This document shows positions 54,001-64,000 of a DNA stretch of 64,000 nucleotides, piece after piece. The stretch lies in assembly GCF_001625215.2 (NCBI RefSeq), contig NC_030389.2, positions 1,152,930 through 1,216,929 on the forward strand, written 5' to 3'. Made by a program: the position numbers and the translations under genes. The notes below the pieces were generated by a model that saw nothing but the letters and a program-made list of their open reading frames with translations, did not search any database and was not told where the DNA came from. Source of the stretch: Daucus carota subsp. sativus (lineage: Eukaryota; Streptophyta; Magnoliopsida; Apiales; Apiaceae). Within the stretch, counting starts at the first letter, position 1. Each line of letters begins with the position of its first letter.

Positions 54001-54611
54001 TGTGGAAGGATGAGGTCTTTTCTCATATACAATACCAACCCAAGTGCAATACCATTCTTATTCATCTAAAAATACTAGATGCTAGCCTACTAGCCTAGAT
54101 ATCTATGAATACTGCTTGTTGCTTTAAATTTTTCGTATAATACGTGATTACAGATTCATACGGAGGCTTACCCTCCTAAAGTGCGGAATCCTTGTTATGT
54201 TATATATATCTGAATCATAACCGAGCATTTTGGCTTTCAGTTTAACGCGGTACTTGCTGGGTATTAAAGAAGAAGAAAGGCAAAAGAGACGGGAAGAAAT
54301 TTTATCAACAAGGTATCCCTTCTGATTTTTTTAATTATCATTTTAAATGCACGTTCACCAACACTTTGATGCTAGCTTTAAAAGTGAGCCTCTGTTGTAC
54401 AATCACCATCACTACTAAATCCCTTGAACACAGACTGACTCCTGTATTTTGCATGCATATATCTTATAGATTGAGCGACTTCAAGGAATTTGCAGAAGTA
54501 ATTGATGCAGTAAAAGATAAAGGGGTTGTGGTCGCAGTTGCATCTCCAGATGATGTTGAAAATGCTAACAAGGAAAGACCCGACTTCTTTGAAATCAAGA
54601 AAGCCTTGTAA
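42052..54611 (+). CDS. PREP1: Presequence protease PREP1 (M16C zinc metalloprotease)
   Basis: Nineteen exons: 42052-42301, 42799-42970, 44333-44507, 44588-44720, 44839-44909, 45778-45861, 47114-47204, 47830-48350, 48465-48629, 48726-48944, 49294-49421, 49906-50095, 51795-51878, 51961-52058, 52698-52962, 53044-53206, 53297-53477, 54241-54312, 54470-54611. The frame is 1067 codons plus stop, close to the roughly 1080 aa of Arabidopsis PreP1. The N-terminus is Arg/Ser-rich with no acid clusters, a typical dual mitochondrion/chloroplast transit peptide (about residues 1-84). The inverted zinc motif is H149-ILE-H153 with catalytic E152, and the third ligand is E249 in NEMKG, exactly 100 residues after H149 as in Arabidopsis. 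PreP degrades cleaved targeting peptides and other short peptides in the organelle. A TTG two codons upstream is not needed. Intron 5 has a GC donor. Introns 6 and 10 carry mobile elements. Confidence 0.96.
43590..43935. repeat. Possible retroelement fragment in PREP1 intron 2
   Basis: The segment starts TGTAACAACCCAGTAACAG, similar to the starts of many plant LTRs, and has a higher GC content than its surroundings. A second terminus is not found. Low confidence. Confidence 0.2.
46030..46174. repeat. About 73-bp tandem duplication, PREP1 intron 6
   Basis: AGTAGATCATATTGTRAGCC, CATCTGGCTTACCTTCAAAA and TTTTAACTTGTTAGTTACTT follow one another twice, at about 46041-46104 and 46112-46174. The miniature retrotransposon at 46175 begins exactly at the end of the second unit. 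Confidence 0.85.
46175..46486 (-). mobile_element. Complete TRIM/SMART miniature LTR retrotransposon
   Basis: Two 76-bp direct repeats, 46175-46250 and 46411-46486, start TGTTGAAA and end TTTCAACA. On the minus strand the upstream LTR is followed with no gap by TGGTATCAGAGC, a primer binding site for initiator methionine tRNA (46399-46410). A polypurine tract TGAGGGGGAG abuts the downstream LTR (46251-46260). A 5-bp target duplication CTTAA flanks the element (46170-46174 and 46487-46491). It is 312 bp in total with no coding capacity, among the smallest LTR-type elements. It sits in PREP1 intron 6, antisense to the gene. Confidence 0.93.
48969..49225. mobile_element. Stowaway MITE in PREP1 intron 10
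   Basis: A 257-bp element has near-identical inverted ends CTCCCTCCGTCCCATTTTAG and CTCCCTCCGTTCCATTTTAG, extending through AGTTGTCACATTT and GTCAAATTGACCAA. TA lies outside both ends. It makes up about three quarters of the 349-bp intron 48945-49293. Confidence 0.93.
50181..50330. repeat. 75-bp tandem duplication, PREP1 intron 12
   Basis: Two units (50181-50255, 50256-50330) share ATAAATAAT, GTAAAAGTTAGTTTATTGTC and AAGACT..GTGTATC blocks. Weaker repetition (CTCATGAC..TAATAAAA) continues to about 50460. Confidence 0.8.
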
Positions 54612-55761
54612 TAGACACTTGTAAGCAATTTGCAACAGGTATTCGTGTACCTTTCCGGTCAAGATGCTCATGATCAGCTGCAGAACTATCTAGAAACAAA
54701 TTAACATTATATTGTAGCATCACTGATTTTTTCACAGAAACTCCATTGTTTAGAGCTATAGACTGGCCCTCCCACCATTTTGACAAATAATGTTGTATAT
54801 CTTCTTTATATACACATCTAATAAGTTTTTAGGTTTATTTTCCATTCTGAATACTTGTCTGCAAAAATGCTCGTTCGAATTTCTGAATACTTGGGTTAAA
54901 CTCAGAGATGTGGTTTGCGATATATTCACAGGCACGGACCTGTGGCCATGTCGAAATATGCTTTATTTATCGGATACGCAGGAACGTGCAACACGTTTTT
55001 TGCACACTACTACACTGAGCAGAGTGTGGGTGTTTTTAATTTCTTTTCTGATTTCTCCTTACGATTATGCTTAAACTATTTAATTTTCACTGATTAATGG
55101 TGCATGGCAACTACTTTACAATATAATGAATAGACTTGTGTATATAAATTATTGTAGTGCCCGACTGCCAGGTTAGTTGTTGCTCACGGATTGTATTAAT
55201 TTAAAGGTTTCACACCCATTCTTTTGAAAACAAATCTATATCATATATTAACTTCTTCTACTGCCGGTATCCTTCTGTCGGATTCATTCAAGCTCGAGAG
55301 TTCAAATATTGTCAAAAATAACTTCGAGATAAACTTATGACTTGGTTGTGTAGCACTTTTACTAATTTTATTTACTGACTTTGAGATATGTTTCACTACG
55401 TCAGAACCATTGTTCTAAAAATCGGCAATTAATTGTGACTAATCATCGATTAATTCCTATACGTAACTTGTCATAGTGATTAAATCTCTGATTATTCGAT
55501 TAATATCCGATCAAATTGATTAATTCTTGTTTCGTGTATTCACCGATAAAGTCCGATTCTCGTTTTTTTAAAACACTAATCAGAACTATAAAACTTTATA
55601 TCCAAGTAAAAGTTTAATTATTCACACTGCATTCATATATTTATGCATGAAAGATAAAAACAAGACAGATCACAAACTGTACTGAGCAATGTGCACAGAT
55701 ACTAATATCTTTAACTACACAGTATATATTTAACTCAAGTAGGACACATCTGTTGAGAGCA
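54612..55761. other. PREP1 3' flank and KRP promoter region
   Basis: The first 200-300 bp are likely PREP1 3' UTR. The short frames here start at non-ATG codons or are low in coding character. A TATATATTTAA sequence at 55723-55733 could be the KRP TATA box, though it is only about 30-40 bp from the ATG. Confidence 0.4.
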
Positions 55762-56762
55762 ATGGAAGTAGCAGCACATATGGAGTTAAAGACCTCCTCA
55801 GTTTCGAACAAGAGAAAAAGGCTGCATTCTGCAGATGCATCGATACGGTTACATTCGTCTCGAGATCATCCTCATGCAGCTCAATGTCCTGCCTCTGCAG
55901 CCATTTCGTCTGAAAATTCATGTTCTGCGATGAAAATGTGTCAAGATCTTGGTCACATTCCTGCGAGTTCACTAGGTCTGATGAACCAGTCCATGCAAAA
56001 ATGTCCCGTGTCGTTGGATCTGAAGGTGAGATCTCGAAATTTAAGTACTTTTAGAAGTACTTTTACTGCATTCCTCTGTTCTTGTTGCAGAAGTGAATTT
56101 AAGGACTTTCAAGTAGTATTATTCAATTTTTCGTTAATTATTGATTATTTTTTTGAATTTTAATTTGTAGGGTGATGAAATTACCTTAAACAACAATGGC
56201 GGTTTCAGGTTGGTCATTAAATTTTGTTTTAGTTTTTATAAATGATCTTAAAAGCCTAAAAATTAGACAGTTGCAATTTTTATGTTTAATGAACATTTAT
56301 AATCATAAATTACTGTAATGTTACATCTTCTGGTACGTTCATGCATGTACTAATGATACATGTATAAGAAATCAACACTATTTCTCAGTTGGTTCAGTTT
56401 TAGCAGTGGCAGAAAGACTAAAGAATTCATGGAATCATCCGAAACCAAGAGGAAGAAGGCGGAAGAAGCAATGGAATCATCAGCAAAAAAGAGGCAGAAG
56501 GTGGATTCTTCGATGCCATCTGCAGAGGAGATCGAAGAGTTCTTCTCTGCAGCAGAAAGGCACGAGCAGAAACGATTTGCAGAGAAGTAAGATTTAAGAT
56601 TTGATATTTCACTTGTGCATAGCCAATGTCACAAATTTACGATACTAATGACTCTGTTAGATGTCGGTTTGATTTTATTTTTGTTTGATCAGGTATAATT
56701 TCGACGTTGTGAAGGATATGCCACTGGAAGGAAGGTACCTCTGGGTCTGTTTAAAGCCATGA
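55762..56762 (+). CDS. KRP: Cyclin-dependent kinase inhibitor, KRP/ICK family
   Basis: Four exons: 55762-56025, 56171-56208, about 56389-56586, 56693-56762, giving about 189 codons plus stop. The C-terminus carries the family's CDK- and cyclin-binding signature: PSAEEIEEFFSAAERHEQKR, then FAEKYNFDVVKDMPLEGRY and WVCLKP at the end. The middle is Ser/Lys-rich with a KKRQK nuclear-localisation-type patch. KRPs bind CYCD/CDKA complexes in the nucleus and restrain cell division and endoreduplication entry. The N-terminus begins at the MEVAAHMELK segment and lacks the usual MGK(Y/C)xRK start; I see no upstream in-frame ATG nearby. The exon-3 acceptor is uncertain because five AGs (ending 56388, 56397, 56403, 56406, 56412) all keep the frame. 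Confidence 0.88.
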
Positions 56763-58760
56763 GAAAGTACTACTAGCATTTCTGAGTAATAAATTTTTAC
56801 AGTAAGTGTTTGTACATACCGACAATTCTCTCATTTCTCAGTCGATTAAGTAGTACAGAAGTAGGAACTTGATTGCAGTATCAATTTTAGTATGAATTGA
56901 ATTAAGGTCACTGTTTGCTGGTACATTCTTCATATGCAAATGGCTCGAAGAGTTGCACGTGATGTTCATCTGTGTCGTCTGCCTTTCTGTTTTCGCTCTT
57001 TCTGGGCTTGCACTGATTGCAGAATGATACAGTGATGGTAATTTGGTGGGCTTTGTGTGGAAAGATTTTAGTGTGTCTTTTAATGAGAAAGTTTGCTTTG
57101 TTTTGTCATGTTTAGTTGGCTTTTTGTTCATAAATTTGTGAGGCTGTTTGCTTTTTCTGGCTCTTACTTTCTCATATAATCTTGTCTGGTGTTTAAGTAT
57201 GTACAAGGGGGTCTCCGAGTTCAGTCTAGAACAGTTTTAGCCTAAAACTTGACGAGTTATTAGGATTTGACGTTTTAGCGTGAAAAGCTTCATGAAATAG
57301 TGTTTATAACTTCAAAACATTAGATGATTTGGTGTTAAGAAGTGAAAGATGGATGAACGTTGCACGGTCTATCATTTTTCATTCTAAAGTGATATATGGG
57401 ACCATCTTCTCCGACAGTGATATTTGGGGCGGCCAACGCCTTAGATTAGTACATCTCTGCACCCACTTTGATGTTGCTTTGGATCTTACGCGTCATTCCC
57501 TAGAATTTGTAATTCAATCAAGCTGTTCATAAAGATGAGAGGGTACAATTAGCAAATTGCATTCTTTTAAGAAGAAACAAATTTGCTTGTTATTGATTGT
57601 GGTGGCCCTTTAATTTGATTTGCTTGTCTTCTCCAACACTTTGTTGTTTAGTGTGCTAAAGCTTAACGTCTAAACTTTACTGCAAAGTATCAATCAGCCT
57701 GCATTAGGAGTTTTTAATTAAATTGATAGTTTCAAATATTTGTTAGGGAGAAAATAAAAAATAATATTCAGATCCGGTTCTTGCTACGAAATACAAAGGT
57801 GTTATATTATTCAAATCGATTCCACAAACGAGAACTATGAGAACTCTGATACCATATCGAGAATAGGTTCATCCAAAACCTTAAATATTAGAGAAAATCT
57901 CAAATATATCATATGTTATATTTCAACATTTCTTTTACACCTCATAATTTTGTTACAAATTTTTACTTAGTTGTAACAACAAGCGATTATTTAAATGTAA
58001 AAGAAGTGAAGAAGGTTGGTATTGTAGGGTAGGCAAGGGATTGGTCGGGCATGGATATATAAATGAGAACTGGTACAAATGTTGGATCTAAAACACATTT
58101 AAATTTCCATTATTGTTTCTTCTTTTCAACGAATTTTCAGTCAGCGTTACTGTGATTGAAGTGAATTTTTTCAGGAGGAAAAATTTATTTGAGATGTTTA
58201 TTATGTTTACTAGAGAGACAAAATTTTGAAAAGACAAAACATAAATAAGTAACTTACCAAAAATATTATGTTTTCCTAAGTTTTTTTCACTATTTTTGAA
58301 AATTATTTACGAAACACTGTCCGCACTAACAACTAAATACAATTTTTTATATATAATTTGCAAGCAAATATAATATAAAATAATTTTTTCCGGAAAAAGT
58401 GGAGTTTCTTTCCATCGTATGTTAGACTTTTGTCGCATTTTGCTTCACGTTAAATCTGTAACTTGTTTTAAAAAGAAAAAAAAAATTGTAAAATTTTTAA
58501 AAAGTAAAAGTATATCTACAAAAAATTAAAAACAATGATTAATTTTTTCTAAGAAAACCCATATAAATATTAACAGTTTATTGTTAAACTATCTCGCAGT
58601 CATATTATCAGAGAGCTGGAACTTTGAAAGGACAGAATTTGAGGGCCGAGACTCACAGCAATTTTTATTGAATAGAATTAAATAATTATAATTAAATCTG
58701 ACAAAAAAGTAAATGATAATTGGAATTAAATAAAGGTCTTTTTATTCTGAAATATGTTAA
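56763..58760. other. KRP 3' flank and intergenic DNA
   Basis: The proximal part is T-rich and likely 3' UTR. No further gene is supported. It contains a remnant of the miniature retrotransposon family at 57841-57928. Confidence 0.4.
57841..57928 (-). mobile_element. TRIM remnant: primer site plus one LTR
   Basis: On the minus strand, TGTTGAAATATAACATATG opens a 74-bp LTR-like segment that shares CTCTAATA and AAGGTTTTGGATG-type blocks with the intact element at 46175-46486. It is followed by TGGTATCAGAGTTC, the tRNA-Met primer site. I cannot find the second LTR or the internal 3' part, so it is truncated. Confidence 0.75.
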
Positions 58761-59132
58761 GAGCAAGTCCAAGGATGCCCTAAAATCATGTTCTAAATCA
58801 AAATTTAAGGCATTTAAAGTAAAAGAGTGCTCCAACGATGTCTAGTGGTGCCTCAAAATACTGGGACATCTAATAAATGCCGTATATTTGAGGCACAATC
58901 ATGCATGCCCTAAACCATTTTTATCAATAAAATATTAGCTTACTCACATTCCAACACACCTCTATTCTCTCTCTTTCACTTCCCTCCAACAATAATTCAA
59001 ATATATAATTATTTAAATAATAAAACACAATAATAAAACATGTTGTTGGAACTGTTATATTAAATTGATGTTCTAAATCACTAAAACATTCTTTTTTATT
59101 TTATATATAGGACACTCATTACGGACTTGTTC
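58761..59132. mobile_element. MITE, PIF/Harbinger-like, copy 4
   Basis: A 372-bp element runs from GAGCAAGTCCAAGG to ACGGACTTGTTC, with TAA outside both ends (58758-58760, 59133-59135). Same family as 494-873 and 25883-26254. Confidence 0.78.
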
Positions 59133-59678
59133 TAATCTCGTATGTTTTCTAGAGTTTTGGGCTATTACTTCATCCGTACTTTTGCATGGCCTGTTTTCTA
59201 TTTGGACTAGATCGAATGAATTTCTTACGTATTGGGCTTTCGGGCATCATCCGCAGAGTCGCTATAGACTATAGAGTTACCAAGTTAGAAGAAACTGGTG
59301 GTTATCTGTTGCTACTTTTTGGCTAATTTTGTTGTTTCATGCTTTTGGTTGAACTTGAACAAGGTTTTGAGGCGGAAAGGTGGATGATTATCGACTAGTG
59401 AACAAAAATCATGAAAACGAAAGATAAGTCAAAGTGCTTCATCTCATCGGATGTTATTATAATATGATTTTTAATAATGGGCTAACATAATTTTATTTTT
59501 TCGAAAAGGAATTAATTTAAAAATGAAAAACTGTTCAATATTTAAAATACAATTAAATCGAACAAATATAAAACAAATTAAATTACTCATTAATCTCGTT
59601 TTGATGGAGAGACCATCAAACAATTTGTTTAAATTTATATGCACCAGCTTTCTGTTAAATAATCATCAAGGCAATGAT

Positions 59679-60129
59679 AGGGGTGTAAACAAACCAATCG
59701 AGCTCGGCTCGTAAAATATTCGACTTTGATTTGATAATAATCGAGCCGAGGTCGAGCTCGAGCTATTTGGGTGTTTTTCCGAGCCGAACTCGAGCTTCAA
59801 ATTCCTTATTGAGCTTCTATTATTTTTTAATTTTTTATTATATATATATATATTTACAAAATATATTTAATATTTTATTTGTAATTTATATATTAAATCG
59901 AATCGAACTCGAGCCAAACCGATCATATTTTGAGTTTTTGTCAATATTTGGTGACTCGATTCGAGCTTTTGAGCCGAGCTCGAGCCTATCAAACTGTTTA
60001 CGAACCGAATTTCGAACTTGAAATTAAAAGTTCGATCGAACTCGAACTCGAGCCGAGTCCCGAATTTTTTAGTCGAATTCGAACCGAGCCTCACAGTGTT
60101 CGACTCGGTTCGGCTCGATTACATCCTGG
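59679..60129. mobile_element. hAT-like element rich in GAGCTCGAGC
   Basis: The left end AGGGGTGTAAACAAACC and the inverse of the right end CCAGGATGTAATCGAGCC are weak inverted repeats. Flanking octamers GCAATGAT and GCACCGAT agree at 6 of 8 positions, compatible with an aged 8-bp duplication. The interior is full of CGAGCTCGAGC / GAGCCGAAC palindromic motifs around an AT-rich centre. Confidence 0.5.
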
Positions 60130-60137
60130 GCACCGAT

Positions 60138-61081
60138 CATTTCGTTACGTAACACAACTGAGCATTAAGATCATACAAACCATGCTTTGACCAATACTTT
60201 ACGAGTTACGATCACGAGCATTAGGTACGCTGAAAGAGTGAAAGTACAGCATAGATAAACAAACCATGTACTGTAAATGTTACCATCATGCTAATAATAT
60301 GATACGATCCTTAATCGATCACTAAAATCTAAAATCTGAAGTAGGTGAAACACTTGGAGTACGGAAAAAATAATATTATTCCCTTAACAAACTAGATTAG
60401 CTTGTAGCATAATATAAGTTACAGTATTAATTTATGTACACGCTAAGCTATTTCTTAACTCAACCGATGACTTTGTTCTGATGTAAGTAAATGTCTTTAC
60501 CAAATACAAATATATTTTATACTCCCTAGACAGAGAATTTTTACGTTAATTATTGACACTTATTTTGATATTTTTATAAAATATAGTTTTATAATATTTT
60601 TAGAATCTTTTTCCTAAAAAAAGTTTAATATTTAAATTTTTATTTAGAAAAATTTTATAAAACTATTTTATAAAAATCTTAAAATACTTGCAAATAATGA
60701 AATAATGAACATAAACAACCCTGCTGGGTCCGGAGAGTATACAGAGACATGCCATACTTCAACACTCTATTAAATATTTCACTCCCAGAAAAAATATATA
60801 AATTGTTAATATAAATGAAAAAACATTACTACTATAACTGTAATGCGGCAGTATTATTTATATATGACCATAATGATTGCGTGTGAATCACTAGCTTCAC
60901 CAAACGAGCAATTTCTTTTTTTAGTCCAAGTGCTTGCTGTATTTGCCTATAAGTATTACTTTCACTGTTTTCCTGACATGGTCCGATATGTATAAACAAT
61001 ATATTTTTATATTTAGCTCTTGTTTAGTTGTTTGTTATCACTTTGTAGAATCATACAAATGACTTAGAATCCGTAGAAAGT
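60138..61081. other. AT-rich intergenic DNA
   Basis: I see no gene, RNA or repeat boundary that I can support here. Confidence 0.4.
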
Positions 61082-61656
61082 AGAGCTGTATAATAGCATA
61101 TGTACATGAGTCAAACTCGGACGAATTCTAATCAAACAGGAATAAATTTTTAACGAATCAAATAATGTTAATTATCGAACAAATTTTTTTATCCGAACTC
61201 GAGTTCGGTAACGAACCGAACACGAACTGTTCGCGAACATGTCGAATCGAACCGATCACGGACAGTTCGCGAACAATGTACATTTTAAAATAATATTTAG
61301 GCTATTTTTAAATTAATTTAATGAAAAAAATTAATCCAAATATCTTATTTATATATTTACAACATATACAATATCAATTTTAAATAATTCTATAATTATA
61401 AATTAATATTAATGCCTAAATTATGGATACTATATATATATATATATATTATATTTACATATAATATTATAAATATTTTTATTTATTGTCGAACGAACAA
61501 GAGCTTATCGAACTCTAGCCGAACACAACTCACACAAGCTTAACGAACCGAGCATCCTAAAAGTTCGTTTCAATTCGTTAAGCTTCGAACTCAAAGACGA
61601 TTACACGAATCGAACCAAACTAGCTTACCGAACAATTGGTTGGTTTACAGCTCTGC
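61082..61656. mobile_element. hAT-like non-autonomous element, 8-bp duplication
   Basis: A 575-bp element has AGAGCTGTATAAT at the left and the inverse of GCAGAGCTGTAAACC at the right. A perfect 8-bp duplication TAGAAAGT flanks it (61074-61081 and 61657-61664). The interior has GAACCGAACACGAAC / GTTCGCGAACA motifs around an AT-rich core with a short (TA)n, and no transposase frame. Confidence 0.75.
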
Positions 61657-61664
61657 TAGAAAGT

Positions 61665-62952
61665 AATCACATCCGAATCTTCACAATTATGAAAATCGCG
61701 TATTGGGTTTATCATCACGTAATTATAAATTATATAATTGTTTTTATTTAAGTATTTGAAAAATTACCAAGAAATTTCATTTTTAATAGTAATAATAATT
61801 TTATTAACACATATGTGTGTATTTGTATATATTATAAAAGAAAGAAATAAAACTATTACATTTTGTAAGTAATATATTAAACATTAAAATTTAAATCATG
61901 TAAAAGTTAGAAATTGTAAATGAGCAATGATAACTACTCCCTCTCAACCTTGATTTTTTTTTCATGTCTGTTCATGTCTAACACCTCTATCTCTATCATC
62001 ACGAGAATCGATAACAAGGACATATCTGAAAAATTTCTCCGTTTTCTCTAATTTTTACAACACAAATTATTATTTCTTGAAATGAATATCACTAATTTAG
62101 TGTGGATTTTTAACTTTTATCTAAGAGTTTATTTGTATATATAAATTGTCATCATCGAGAAAAATTAGAAAACATTATTAACAAACAACATCACTTATTC
62201 ATAAATTAAGATTAAGATTAACACATCATGCAGAAGTCTCACTGATTCAGAAACGACTGTTCAGATTTAGCAAATAATCTTAACTCCTGAAACAAACACA
62301 TAGCAAACAATAAATTAATAAAAATTTATCATATGATCATGCCAAAACACGTAAGGTTAAAAAATTGGTCAAATCAAATATTAAATGATCAAATTTTATC
62401 GAATCAAACCAATTTTAGTAACTGATTCATTGCACAAGTATTTCTTATAAACACTTAAAATACACTTAAATTTTTAAAGACATAATGAGTTTAATTGATT
62501 ATTGTTTTTTGTAATCGAATTTCGTACATAGCTGCCATTAAACGTTAGCACAGCAATATCTCAGTACCAACACTACAGAACCCAATAATCGTAAAACTAG
62601 CTTTGCCGAAAATTTTATAGGATGATTTTAATATCCCACTTCCAATACGCCGTCGTTTCATGCACATCCACTTAAATAAAAAACTCGAAAGTGTCGCGTG
62701 GTTTCCAGATAGCCGGGCGGGTCGAGATAAGAATAAGAATATCCAACGACTTACATCATCCTACGTGGCATCCTCACCGATCCAACTCACCGAGTCAACT
62801 CACCGATCCAACCCCAACAGGTGTAATATAAAATAAATCCAACACACAGAACGAGTGGATCAAAACAAAAGCTCCAAGCTCTCTACAGAATTCTACAGCG
62901 CCTATACATACACCTATACATACAGACGTGATTTGTGTTGTTGTTGGGAGAG
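61665..62952. other. Upstream region of the DUF829 gene
   Basis: AT-rich up to about 62640, then higher GC. ATATAAAATA at about 62826-62835 is a candidate TATA box 120 bp upstream of the ATG. CCAACTCACCGAGTCAACTC-type short direct repeats occur at 62780-62815. No other gene. Confidence 0.4.
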
Positions 62953-63134
62953 ATGAGTAGCAGTGGGAGTGAAGGAGGGACGTGTAAATGGAGGAGGAGA
63001 GAGGGGAAAGTCAAAGGCGTGGTGGTGGTTTTCGCGTGGATCTCTGTTTCTGATGCGCAGATTGATGAGTTTGTTGATCTCTACGACTCGCTTCAGTGGA
63101 GCTCGCTTGTTTGTCGTTCTGATTATCTTAATCC
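62953..63134 (+). CDS. DUF829/TMEM53-like protein, first exon, partial
   Basis: From the ATG at 62953 the frame encodes a Ser/Gly start, a basic KWRRREGKVKG stretch, then VVVVFAWISVSDAQIDEFV and DLYDSLQWSSLVCRSDYLNP. This matches the N-terminal beta strand and helix of the DUF829 (TMEM53-like) alpha/beta hydrolase fold. A GTAATC donor follows at 63135 with a split proline codon. The remaining exons lie beyond the window; no second exon is recognisable up to 64000. Catalytic residues are not included. The function of plant DUF829 proteins is poorly known. Confidence 0.75.
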
Positions 63135-64000
63135 GTAATCTCTCTCACTCCCTCTCTCTCCCCCCTCTCTCTCCCTCTCTCTGCCTCCCTCCCTCTCCCT
63201 CTCTCTCTCGTTTACTTTCATTTTATTTATTTTTTGCTGTGTATGTTATGTTAGGTTTATGTGTTATATTAGTGAAATTGAATTGTTATTACTTCCTGTT
63301 GAGCTGCTCGATTATCTCTCTCTGTCTCTCTCTCACACAGGCACAGATACACACTATTCTTGCTTGAGTTTGATTTGATTTAGTTCTGCTATGTGTGTGT
63401 TTGTTTTTTTATTAGTGAAATTGATATGTAAACAGTTGTGATCATTTTGCTATGTGTGGGGTGTGTGTGTTTTTGATGTAGTCGTAGTTGATATGTACTC
63501 TTTAAGCACTGGATGTTGTTTGTTTATTAGCTTAACATGTATTAATTCTTGATCAACTTGATTTCTTTGTGTGTGCTTGTGTTGTATTAGGTATAGCTGT
63601 ATAGCTGTGCCTAACCTGATATTTGAATGTAAATAGCTGTGTTGATTTGCTGTTGTGTGTGTGTTGATTTTATTTGGTATAGGTCTTCTGGGTTGTATAT
63701 TTACTACAAATTTTTGTGTGTCTTTTGTGTTGTATGTGTTTGATATAGTTGCTATGTGCGTGTGATGTAGTCGGTAATATTTGGTGCTGAAGTTTTGTTG
63801 CTATAATCGAAACGTAAAGGACTGTGTTGATATATTTGTGTGGGCGTCTGTGTTTACAATTGCTGAGTTGTATTAGGTGTAGTTGTTTGATTGCTGAGAT
63901 TTAAATGTACAAAGCTGGGTTTATACTTTTGTATGATTTTGGATGATCAACGCAAATGATTGTTGTTCTTACAAGTTGATGTTGAGTGACTGAAGTCGAA
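63135..64000 (+). other. Intron 1 of the DUF829 gene, incomplete
   Basis: The intron begins with a (CT)n-rich stretch (about 63139-63215) and is then strikingly T/G-rich with many GTGTGT runs, typical of a plant first intron. No acceptor followed by a matching coding frame was found. Confidence 0.5.
63139..63215. repeat. (CT)n-rich polypyrimidine tract
   Basis: About 75 bp of CTCTCTCC-type repeats at the 5' end of the first intron of the DUF829 gene. A second shorter CTCTCTCTGTCTCTC run is at 63317-63333. Confidence 0.85.

Overview
This is AT-rich nuclear DNA from a flowering plant, almost certainly a eudicot. The evidence is GT-AG introns inside plant-specific families (RBP45/47, KRP, DUF1645, plant carboxylesterases), abundant MITEs, (TA)n microsatellites and a decayed plastid-DNA insertion. 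I cannot name the species.

I could support eight protein-coding genes. On the minus strand are two same-orientation paralogs of the DUF1645 family (7759-8547 and 13567-14304), a nine-exon serine carboxypeptidase-like gene (18159-23299, 488 aa) and a six-exon RBP45-type RNA-binding protein (25352-30888, 418 aa). On the plus strand are an intronless carboxylesterase (38482-39399, 305 aa), a 19-exon organellar presequence protease PREP1 (42052-54611, 1067 aa), a four-exon CDK inhibitor of the KRP/ICK family (55762-56762, about 189 aa), and the first exon of a DUF829 alpha/beta-hydrolase-like gene that runs off the right edge (62953 onward). Exon joins were worked out by hand: every stated junction keeps the frame and restores the family motif. 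The genes have unrelated jobs (secreted hydrolase, mRNA binding, organelle peptide clearance, cell-cycle control) and look like ordinary independent plant loci rather than a cluster.

The rest is a layered landscape of small mobile elements. Between 1.9 and 5.4 kb three consecutive inverted-repeat elements abut (TA)n microsatellites, one with near-palindromic arms of about 200-270 bp. A fourth element of this style lies at 36.7-38.06 kb. Other items are a 180-bp tandem array (5.63-6.48 kb), a 669-bp foldback element (31475-32143), a family of 370-380-bp MITEs with TTA/TAA target duplications (five copies), two Stowaway-type MITEs, a hAT-like element with an 8-bp target duplication, and a decayed chloroplast ycf2 fragment (32250-32560). 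PREP1 intron 6 holds a complete 312-bp miniature LTR retrotransposon (76-bp LTRs, primer binding site, polypurine tract, 5-bp target duplication).

The items most worth following up are the (TA)n-associated inverted-repeat group, the miniature retrotransposon, a GC-AG intron in PREP1, five in-phase candidate splice acceptors in KRP, and a MITE found just downstream of both DUF1645 paralogs.
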